In this document: in pieces, positions 5,018-10,819 of the stretch | Position numbering within the stretch: position 1 is the stretch's first letter | Layout of the letters: every line of letters starts with the position of its first letter | From: Clostridiales bacterium | GTDB lineage: Bacteria > Bacillota > Clostridia > Oscillospirales > Acutalibacteraceae | Direction: 5' to 3' | Assembly (NCBI GenBank): GCA_022791355.1 | Contig: JAAVYX010000257.1 | Coordinates: 1-10,819, forward strand | Length of the DNA: 10,819 nucleotides | Made by a program: the position numbers and the translations under genes | Notes under the pieces: model-generated | Database searches by the model: none | What the model was told of the DNA's origin: nothing | What the model saw: only the letters and a program-made list of their open reading frames with translations

Positions 5018-7555
5018 TTATGCCTGTCGAGCCAGAATTTTACAAATCTCCATAACGTCGCTGATGGTGAACGTGTCGTCGCCGTCCAGATTGCCCCGCA
5101 GCATTTCTTCTTTTGTGGGCGCCTTGCCGGCCGACTGCCGGGCCAGCACCTTACAGGCCTCCATTACATCCTGTATGGTAACATTCCCGTTCCCGTCCAT
5201 ATCGCCGGGGACGATCCGCCCGGGAAGCTGCATTTCGGCGGCCAGAAGACGGGGAAGGTTGAGAATAGCCGTTCTGCCCTCGTCGGTAAGACCGTCATAG
5301 GCCGCGCGAAGGTTCTCCACCTCCTCGTATTCCGCCTCGGTGATGGTATCGGGCAGGGCCTCGATCCGGTTATAGACCTCCAAGACGGCGGGGTCGTCCA
5401 AATAGGTAAAGTCTACGGTATAAACCGCCGTCGCCCCGGCGACGTTGGTCAGGGTGATACGGGCTTGCTCCTCGGTCTGCTCCACGGCCACGGTATCGGC
5501 CGGATTCTCCGGACGCGCCGTTACCGGCAGGGTGACGCCGGCCGGCAGGGTGACGTTATAGGCGAGAGTTTCGGGATCAAAACCGGGCAGCGGATAATCC
5601 CCCGCCTTGATTTCGGCCAGTACGCCCACCCGATAGGTAAAGTTTACGGTGTAGACCACCGTCGGCCCGGCGGCGCTGGTCAGGGTTATAACGGCCTTCT
5701 CCTCGGTCTGCTCCACGGTCAGGGTATCGGCCGGATTCTCCGGACGCGCCGTCACCGGCAGGGTGACGCCGGCCAGCAGGGTTACGTTATAGGAAGCGGC
5801 GGCGGGAGCGAAGTCGGGCAGAAGCTCCTCCCCTACCCGGATTTCGGCCAGAGCGCCGTCCAGATAGGCGGCGAACTCCCAAACAGAAAGGCCGCTGCCC
5901 GCGGCCGTTTTCTCGGTGACATGCAGCCGAAGCCGTCTCGTATATACGGTTGGAAAGGAAAGGGCGCGGCTGAAGCCCAGACCGCCCCCTGAAACGATGG
6001 TCTGCCAGTCCTCTCCATCCCAATATTCCAAGGCGTAGGCGGCGGCCGCCTCCCCCGCTCCGGCGGCGCCGTCGACCCAGCCCTTGTCATAGCTGCCGAA
6101 CCAAACCCGGTTCAGGGCGGTTTCGCGGCCGAAATCCAGCTGAAGCCAGGGAGATTCGTCCTCCGGCGCGGCCATCCAGCGGCTCTCCCCCGAGGCCCAC
6201 CCGTCGGCCGCGGCCGCGGCCGGATAGCCCTCGGCCTGACTGCTGGCGGCGACCTCTGCAGTCAGGGCCAAATTGGTTTTGGCGGCGGAACGTATCACGC
6301 TGGGGTAATCCTTGAGGCTGACGTTCAGATCCACACGGTTTCCGCTGATACCGTCTATCGTCCCACTCTCGGAATACTGCCAGATTTGATAGGGATACTG
6401 GAAGTTGGTCTGGTTGGTGTAGTGGGCCAGCCAGATGTCCCAGCCCCCTAAGCGGGAGATTTCCATATCGTCCAGCAGCCAGCTTTTGGAGGCGTAAATG
6501 GTGGGATAGTATCCCGCCGACCGAATGGTCTCGCAAAAGTCGATGGCGAAATCGGTACGGTCCTTGTCGGTCAGGCCGGCCAGATTGGTCCGGGCCTCGT
6601 CCAAGGGATAATACTCGGTGTCAAAGGCCACGGGATAGGTCAGGCTGTAGCCCTTGATGGCCTCCAGCACAAACTTTGCCTCCTCCACCGCCTCGGCGCG
6701 AGTGATGGCCTGTGAGAAGAAATAGACCCCGCAGTCGATACCGGCGGCCTGGGCTCCCTTTAGATTCTGCTCAAAGTTTACGTCCAGCTTCATATTGCCG
6801 GCCTGCCCGTAGCCCCGGTAGCCAACCCGAATCATGGCGAAGTCCACCCCGGCGGCCTTGACGGCGGCCCAGTTGATATTCCCCTGGTAGACCGACACGT
6901 CGATGCCCCGCTTGGAGGACAACACGCCCTTATCGTTGAAATAATACTTGAAACCGCCTGCGGTCTGCCAGCCGGTGACCGGCTGCCCGTCCACATAAAA
7001 ATAGGTGTTCCCGTCCTTCTCATACCAGCCGTTTTCCGGCGGAGGATTCTGCTCGGACGACCCGTCGGGCTGGGAAGCCGTCGATTCGCCCGAAGGAAGC
7101 TGGGAAGAGGAAGCGGGCCGGGAGACGGTCTCGGATACCGTAGAGGAAACCGACGGGGGCGGCGGGGGCAGGGTATCCTGGATTTCCTCCTCCGGCTCCT
7201 CCCGAGACGGCTGATTATACTGGGGATCGTCCTCCCTCATCTCCTCCTGGCTGGGGATGTAAGCGGGATCGTCGGTGAGCTTGTCCCCGGCTATGGGAAT
7301 CTGCACCTGCTCGGCCAGCTGGGCGGTAGTCGGTTCCTCGGGCTGAGAGGACAGAGGGGCCGAATCGGAAGAGGTTTGCGGTTGCTCGCTCCAAACGCTG
7401 GCGCCGGCCTGGCTGGACGGACGGCTGATGACGCCCGCTCTGGCGTCGGACATGGCCGCGTCCAGCCGGCCGGTATCAACGGCGGGCTGACAGGCGCAGA
7501 GACCGGCCAGCAGACAACTGACAAAAAGCGCGGCGATTTTTTTACTGGGTGTCAT
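5018..7555 (-). CDS. Multidomain lipoprotein: cell-wall-binding repeats, GH25 muramidase, cadherin-like modules, dockerin
   Basis: This 845-residue surface protein is predicted to cleave peptidoglycan glycan strands. Residues 1-22 are a lipoprotein signal ending LCAC, with Cys22 probably lipidated. Residues 23-174 are a Ser/Pro/Glu/Gln-rich linker with a PPPPP run. Residues 175-216 hold GW-type cell-wall-binding repeats. Residues 217-420 are a GH25 lysozyme with D219 in GIDVS and the D312-x-E314 pair, the family's catalytic acids. Residues 425-563 resemble an F5/8 type C (discoidin) module. Two 77-residue cadherin-like beta-sandwich modules follow (569-645, 646-722), then a helical segment (723-777). 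The end is a dockerin: two calcium-loop repeats, DMDGNGNVTIQD (785-796) and NLDGDDTFTISD (822-833), each followed by a VMExCKxLARQ helix. The ATG has AGGAGG 13 bases upstream. The unusual point is a membrane anchor plus a dockerin on one protein. No cohesin is visible here. Confidence 0.9.
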   Translation of the reverse strand: MTPSKKIAALFVSCLLAGLCACQPAVDTGRLDAAMSDARAGVISRPSSQAGASVWSEQPQTSSDSAPLSSQPEEPTTAQLAEQVQIPIAGDKLTDDPAYIPSQEEMREDDPQYNQPSREEPEEEIQDTLPPPPPSVSSTVSETVSRPASSSQLPSGESTASQPDGSSEQNPPPENGWYEKDGNTYFYVDGQPVTGWQTAGGFKYYFNDKGVLSSKRGIDVSVYQGNINWAAVKAAGVDFAMIRVGYRGYGQAGNMKLDVNFEQNLKGAQAAGIDCGVYFFSQAITRAEAVEEAKFVLEAIKGYSLTYPVAFDTEYYPLDEARTNLAGLTDKDRTDFAIDFCETIRSAGYYPTIYASKSWLLDDMEISRLGGWDIWLAHYTNQTNFQYPYQIWQYSESGTIDGISGNRVDLNVSLKDYPSVIRSAAKTNLALTAEVAASSQAEGYPAAAAADGWASGESRWMAAPEDESPWLQLDFGRETALNRVWFGSYDKGWVDGAAGAGEAAAAYALEYWDGEDWQTIVSGGGLGFSRALSFPTVYTRRLRLHVTEKTAAGSGLSVWEFAAYLDGALAEIRVGEELLPDFAPAAASYNVTLLAGVTLPVTARPENPADTLTVEQTEEKAVITLTSAAGPTVVYTVNFTYRVGVLAEIKAGDYPLPGFDPETLAYNVTLPAGVTLPVTARPENPADTVAVEQTEEQARITLTNVAGATAVYTVDFTYLDDPAVLEVYNRIEALPDTITEAEYEEVENLRAAYDGLTDEGRTAILNLPRLLAAEMQLPGRIVPGDMDGNGNVTIQDVMEACKVLARQSAGKAPTKEEMLRGNLDGDDTFTISDVMEICKILARQA
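5390..5851 (-). repeat. Tandem duplication of a 77-codon cadherin-like module
   Basis: Two in-frame copies are offset by exactly 231 bases: residues 569-645 at 5621-5851 and 646-722 at 5390-5620. Both contain the identical block AGVTLPVTARPENPADT and close with VYTVxFTY. The DNA is nearly identical over the centre (for example around 5477-5550 and 5708-5781), while the edges have diverged. This points to fairly recent duplication or conversion of the module core. Confidence 0.85.
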
Positions 7556-7948
7556 AATGGGTAACTTTCCTCCTGTTATGTAGCCGCCAGCGGCGGGGTA
7601 AAAATGGTATTATGGTTTATGGTTGGGCGCGAGACGCGAGGGTTGGCAGCAGATTTTTCTCTGTCTTTGCATTATAGTCAGCGCGAGGGCTCGCAACAAG
7701 AGTACTTTGACCTTTGGGGACTGAGAGATAGGGTTCGCGTCAGGTAACCTTCCGCATAATCCCATACCTGTACCCGCGCGTGCCAGAAACGCCGCGCTAT
7801 TGCTCAGGAACAGCTTCTATCTACTGTGAAAACCGCAAGCGCCCTTGCTGTCTTCGCTTTTACAATCACCTCCCCTATCGTCTCCACTATTTCGGATATG
7901 TCCTAAAAGACATGGGACTCAAACCGACTTTCAGTATGATATGTCGCC
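7556..7948 (-). other. 393-base intergenic region, no convincing gene
   Basis: I find no terminator after the flavoprotein stop at 7949 and no convincing coding sequence. On the minus strand the region holds ATGTC-6-GACAT at about 7899-7914, a 9-base anti-16S-like GGAGGTGAT near 7863-7871 without a suitable start codon after it, a GCAAG/CTTGC hairpin at 7835-7848, the promoter at 7671-7699, repeated CTCGCG words on both sides of the -10 box, and a CCGCC/GGCGG hairpin just before the lipoprotein ribosome site. The concentration of structure suggests a regulatory leader or an old repeat element. Confidence 0.4.
7671..7699 (-). promoter_or_regulatory. Probable promoter of the GH25 lipoprotein gene
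   Basis: On the minus strand a perfect TATAAT (7671-7676) is preceded, 17 bases upstream, by TTGTTG (7694-7699), a weak -35. The spacer contains the inverted repeat GCGAG-GG-CTCGC (7682-7693), which could be an operator. Transcription would start near 7664 and give a leader of about 110 nt. Confidence 0.5.
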
Positions 7949-9847
7949 TTAATATACATTCTGATTTTCACGATATCCGCGCCAAACATTTTCAAAAAAA
8001 TGATCGTCGTCAGGGATGGGGCGCACATCGCGCCATGCCGTCTGAAAGCAATCACCGTTTTTCATCACCTGCTGTATTCTTCCGTATACCGTATCGCCGT
8101 CAGGCTGAAAACGGAAAAGCTCTTCCAGTCCGTCCCGAAGCTTTCCGGTATCGTCGCAAATCAGGGATGAGCCGCGTGTTTTACCAATCGTCTGCGAAAA
8201 ATCGATAAGCGCTGTTAAAACAGCCGCTTGAACGGTAAGCATATCCTTCAGCTTATAAGCTTGAAACAGCGTTTTGACGTCCGAAACGCCTACGTCGCTT
8301 TCAAAGCGTTTCAGTTTTTCAAGAACTTCCTCCGCTAACCTTTGCATCGCGGCCAGTTCCCGTATTGCGGCGCCGCTCTCGCTCATCCTGCGCGCAGCGT
8401 GGGTATATATATCTTTTGCGTTATTAGGATTTTTTAACGCCCTATCGCAAAAGTCTGTATGACGTTTTCGCGCCTGTTCAGCAGCCTTTTGGAGCGCGCC
8501 GGCGTTTACAGTACGCTTGCTTTGTGAAATATATTCCGCGGCCCGCAGAGAGCCTACCTGCCCCGCGTTCAGCGCGCTGCCGCCGGGACGCGTAACGCCG
8601 TGGGTTCCCGCGCACTCGCCAACCGCAAACAGACCGCAAATATTCGTCTGCCACCACAAATCAACCGCTATTCCACCGTTGTTATGCTGTGCGCAGAGAG
8701 CTATTTCAAGATATTGCGAAGAGATATCCAAGCCCTTGGATTGATATAATTCCACGGCAGGCGGGTTCATTTGTAAGAGCCGCTCTATGGGTATACCAAA
8801 ATCCGCCTTTGCGCTTGTAAGATATGCAAAAGCCTCGCTTGCAAGCTTTTCAAAGTCTATCTTGGACAGTCCGAAAGGATTTTTTGTAAAATCCAGATAG
8901 ACCCTGCGGTTTTTCATGACACGCTCGCGGTAAACTAATAAATCGATCACAGAGGAGCCGTCAAGCACCTTCTTACTGTCAAAGGGCCATTGGTAGCCCT
9001 TTAGAAAGACCGCCGAAAGGGCCTCGTACGGATCAGTGAAAAAATCCAGCAAAAATTCGCGTTCGCCGTCTTCTCCAACCGAAACAAACCGGGGCAGCAC
9101 CTGCATATATGTGCCTGAAACATTCCACCTCGGGCGTACAGACGCGAGGCCGTATTGCCATTCGGTCATATTTTGCAGCGCCGCGCCCGCATCGACGGCA
9201 AGTCCCGTGGAGCCCGTATGCCCTTCAGGATATACGCTGTCGGCGTAAATGCCGGCCGGGCCGCCTGTGGCGAGCACCACATGGGGACAGGAAAAACACA
9301 CAAACTCTCCCGTTCCCATTTTCAGGCACAAAAGGCCGCACACGCCGTCCTTATCCTTTAATATTTCAACGGCAAGCAATCGGTCAAAAACCTCTATATC
9401 CAGCTCCCGCGCCTTTTTTTCCAGCGCCTGGGTCATATACTTGGAGGTCAGAGGACCCGCCGAAGTCGCCCTCGCAAAGGGGTCGTGATCGGTTTTATAG
9501 CCTACATATTCCCCGTATCGGTTTTTCGGAAAGGCAACGCCCAATTCGCACAGGTGCAAAAAAGAGCGTGCGGACAGAGCCGCCTCGCAAAGCGCCGTAT
9601 CGCCGTCCACCGCGCCGCAGGAGAATAAGTTTTCGGCCATCTGCATGACGCTGTCCGGCGTATCGCCGCCAAGCCCCAGCTTATAATAGGTCTGCTTATC
9701 GCTTCCGGTGTTGCGGGAGGTGCCGCATTTAACCGCCTCTGTAACGATCGCCACGCTTTTTTGACCGAACTGCTTGATACGCACCGCGGCGTTATATCCG
9801 GCGGCGCCCGTGCCTACGACAATGGCGTCATAAGATCGTATGTTCAT
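7949..9847 (-). CDS. FAD-binding oxidoreductase, fumarate reductase / L-aspartate oxidase-like
   Basis: This is a 632-residue soluble flavoprotein. The N-terminus has the FAD dinucleotide motif GTGAAG (12-17) after a beta-strand. Residues 41-51 (CGTSRNTGSDK) occupy the place where SdhA/FrdA carry the FAD-linked histidine. There is no His here, so FAD should be bound non-covalently. HNNGGI (H388) and GTHGVTRPGG (H416, R420) match the substrate-side motifs of the fumarate reductase superfamily. R263 in GEREF lies where the catalytic arginine of the capping domain is expected. A helical C-terminal domain covers about residues 440-600. There is no signal peptide, heme or FMN domain and no iron-sulfur subunit gene nearby. 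The ATG lies two bases after the SDR stop, with AGAGG inside the SDR gene's last codons, so the two form an operon. The substrate is unknown; oxidation or reduction of a hydroxy- or unsaturated acid is plausible. Confidence 0.85.
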   Translation of the reverse strand: MNIRSYDAIVVGTGAAGYNAAVRIKQFGQKSVAIVTEAVKCGTSRNTGSDKQTYYKLGLGGDTPDSVMQMAENLFSCGAVDGDTALCEAALSARSFLHLCELGVAFPKNRYGEYVGYKTDHDPFARATSAGPLTSKYMTQALEKKARELDIEVFDRLLAVEILKDKDGVCGLLCLKMGTGEFVCFSCPHVVLATGGPAGIYADSVYPEGHTGSTGLAVDAGAALQNMTEWQYGLASVRPRWNVSGTYMQVLPRFVSVGEDGEREFLLDFFTDPYEALSAVFLKGYQWPFDSKKVLDGSSVIDLLVYRERVMKNRRVYLDFTKNPFGLSKIDFEKLASEAFAYLTSAKADFGIPIERLLQMNPPAVELYQSKGLDISSQYLEIALCAQHNNGGIAVDLWWQTNICGLFAVGECAGTHGVTRPGGSALNAGQVGSLRAAEYISQSKRTVNAGALQKAAEQARKRHTDFCDRALKNPNNAKDIYTHAARRMSESGAAIRELAAMQRLAEEVLEKLKRFESDVGVSDVKTLFQAYKLKDMLTVQAAVLTALIDFSQTIGKTRGSSLICDDTGKLRDGLEELFRFQPDGDTVYGRIQQVMKNGDCFQTAWRDVRPIPDDDHFFENVWRGYRENQNVY

Positions 9848-9849
9848 GG

Positions 9850-10587
9850 TTATAACCTCTGTATGTGAAATCCGCCGTCAACGTCTATGGACTGTCCCGT
9901 AACATAAGGCAACGCGCCGCTTATCAGCACATAAATTGCCGAAGCGATATCCTCCGGCCTTCCCCAACGCTTTACCGGCAAAAGTCCGCCGTTAATCAAA
10001 CCGTCATATTTCGCCTTTACCTTTTCGGTCATACCCGTAGCGATAATGCCGGGACGTATCTCGTTTACCATAATACCGTATTCCGCAAGACGGTCGGCAA
10101 ACAAGGCGGTTATCATAGAAACACCGGCCTTGGATATGCAGTATTCCCCCCTGTTCACAGAACTGGTATAGGCCGACATGGAGGAAATATTCACAATGTT
10201 CCCCTTATTTTCGCCGCTGTTTTGCAGCATGGCCTTAGCGGCCGCCTGCGTCAAAAACAGAGTTCCCTTAGTGTTTATATTCATGACAAAATCGTAGCTT
10301 TCCTCACTCATTTCAAGCAGGTCGGCACGCACCCGTGGAGCCACTCCCGCCACATTGACCAAAGCGTCAATCCTGCCGTATTTCTCCAAGGCCCCGCTTA
10401 CAAAGCTTTCTCTGTCCTCCGCCTTGCTTAAGTCCCCCTTCACATAGGTAAAATCACCCGCAAGAGGACGGGGCGGACTGTCCGCAATATCCATTCCCAC
10501 AACCGCAATATCGTTTTCCAGCAATTTTTCAGCGGCCGCAAATCCAATTCCACCCGCAACGCCGGTAACCAAAGCAATTTTATGCAT
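9850..10587 (-). CDS. Short-chain dehydrogenase/reductase (FabG-like, probably NAD-dependent)
   Basis: With the start at 10587 the protein has 245 residues, the usual size of a classical SDR. It has the TGVAGGIG cofactor motif (8-15), D33 after the second beta-strand (favouring NAD over NADP), an NVAG motif (78-81), and the catalytic tetrad N105, S136, Y149 and K153 (YCISK). It also has the RPG motif and a TGQSIDVDGG C-terminus. These show an oxidoreductase acting on an alcohol or ketone. The open frame extends to an ATG at 10668, but the extra 27 residues do not resemble an SDR and fall in hairpin-rich DNA; ATG 10599 is another option. None of the three starts has a good ribosome site, so the start is the weakest part of this call. 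It is the first gene of a two-gene operon with the flavoprotein. FabG itself is unlikely, as no fatty-acid genes are near. Confidence 0.88.
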   Translation of the reverse strand: MHKIALVTGVAGGIGFAAAEKLLENDIAVVGMDIADSPPRPLAGDFTYVKGDLSKAEDRESFVSGALEKYGRIDALVNVAGVAPRVRADLLEMSEESYDFVMNINTKGTLFLTQAAAKAMLQNSGENKGNIVNISSMSAYTSSVNRGEYCISKAGVSMITALFADRLAEYGIMVNEIRPGIIATGMTEKVKAKYDGLINGGLLPVKRWGRPEDIASAIYVLISGALPYVTGQSIDVDGGFHIQRL

Positions 10588-10819
10588 TTCAATCGCCATA
10601 CGATACAAAATGCGCACAAAAGGGATCGTTTTCTCTGTGGCCCATCTAAGCGAATGGCCTTTGGCCATTTGTTGCTTCCCGCAAGGGACGCTCCCCTTTG
10701 AGGAGCGCTAGAGGGTCTCGCAAAACTATATGTCAAGCGTATGCCTTGTCTTGTAAAGCATGGATTTTCGCTCAGCCCATCGAGGGCTTCACAAAAATTT
10801 TGCTTTGCACGGCAAAGCA
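10588..10819. other. Hairpin-rich non-coding region upstream of the SDR gene
   Basis: I see no gene in this stretch. It holds five short inverted repeats: AATGGCC-TTT-GGCCATT (10653-10669), TCCC-GCAA-GGGA (10677-10688), CGCTCC-7-GGAGCG (10689-10707), AGCCC-ATCGA-GGGCT (10774-10788) and TGCTTTGC-ACG-GCAAAGCA (10801-10819). A TTGACA on the minus strand (10731-10736) has no well-placed -10 box, so I cannot assign the SDR promoter. The series could be a structured leader RNA, a terminator cluster or a dispersed repeat. Confidence 0.45.
10801..10819. terminator. Possible terminator hairpin at the window edge
   Basis: An 8-bp perfect stem with an ACG loop. On the minus strand it is followed by AAAATTTTTG. 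It may end a gene lying beyond the right edge. The flanking sequence is cut off, so the call is tentative. Confidence 0.4.

Noticed and set aside
5006..5992. Long plus-strand frame rich in Gly/Arg/Gln
   Set aside because: It is antisense to the lipoprotein; its apparent internal repeats are the mirror image of the duplicated cadherin-like modules.
7720..7745. GGTTCG-like word suggesting a tRNA T-arm
   Set aside because: No cloverleaf stems of tRNA dimensions can be drawn around it.
7804..7869. Mini-ORF of 21 codons starting at GTG (leader peptide)
   Set aside because: The GTG is part of the GGAGGTGAT sequence itself, leaving no space for a ribosome site, and nothing in the product suggests an attenuator.
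7780..8208. Plus-strand frame spanning the flavoprotein 3' end and the intergenic region
   Set aside because: Most of it is antisense to the well-supported flavoprotein gene, it has no ribosome site, and the product shows no recognisable domain.
10741..10819. Plus-strand frame open to the right edge, starting at an ATG at 10741
   Set aside because: It has no ribosome site or promoter, covers two inverted repeats, and its short product has no recognisable feature.

Overview
The window looks like chromosomal DNA of a gut-type Clostridia (Bacillota), most like Oscillospiraceae or a relative. This rests on the high-GC coding sequence with strong AGGAGG ribosome sites, the Gram-positive style surface proteins (DNRLRE, RICIN, GH25, cadherin-like and dockerin modules), and a TetR/DrrAB-type ABC operon. 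The genus call is inference. No rRNA, tRNA, CRISPR array, transposase or phage gene was found.

Layout, left to right. (1) 1-1809, minus: the N-terminal 603 codons of a large secreted protein with a signal peptide, a DNRLRE-type module and a RICIN beta-trefoil. It runs off the left edge and has a near-consensus promoter at 1938-1966 and a roughly 120-nt leader that can fold. (2) 2088-4460, minus: a three-gene operon, TetR regulator then ABC ATPase then ABC-2 permease. The genes overlap by 4 and 8 bases, a consensus promoter and a palindromic candidate operator lie in front, and a strong terminator follows. (3) 4629-4898, plus: a divergent small XRE-family regulator. (4) A shared bidirectional terminator at 4984-5014. 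(5) 5018-7555, minus: an 845-residue lipoprotein with cell-wall-binding repeats, a GH25 muramidase, an F5/8-type-C-like module, two tandem 77-residue cadherin-like modules, a helical segment and a C-terminal dockerin. (6) 7556-7948: a 393-base gap with a promoter and GC-rich repeats. (7) 7949-10587, minus: a short-chain dehydrogenase followed two bases later by a fumarate-reductase-like flavoprotein, a two-gene oxidoreductase operon of unknown substrate. (8) 10588-10819: a hairpin-rich stretch in which I see no gene.

How the parts relate. The ABC operon with its own TetR gene is a self-contained, probably autoregulated exporter, likely for a toxic or signalling small molecule. The two surface proteins (1-1809 and 5018-7555) both carry carbohydrate-binding modules and suggest work on glycans at the cell surface or wall. 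The SDR/flavoprotein pair is probably a catabolic redox module. It is visibly less GC-rich than its neighbours and flanked by structured non-coding DNA, which hints at a separate history.

The strongest leads are the membrane-anchored muramidase that ends in a dockerin, the SDR/flavoprotein pair of unknown pathway, and the two intergenic stretches (7556-7948 and 10588-10819) that look like more than spacer. Nothing here is proven to be a new system.
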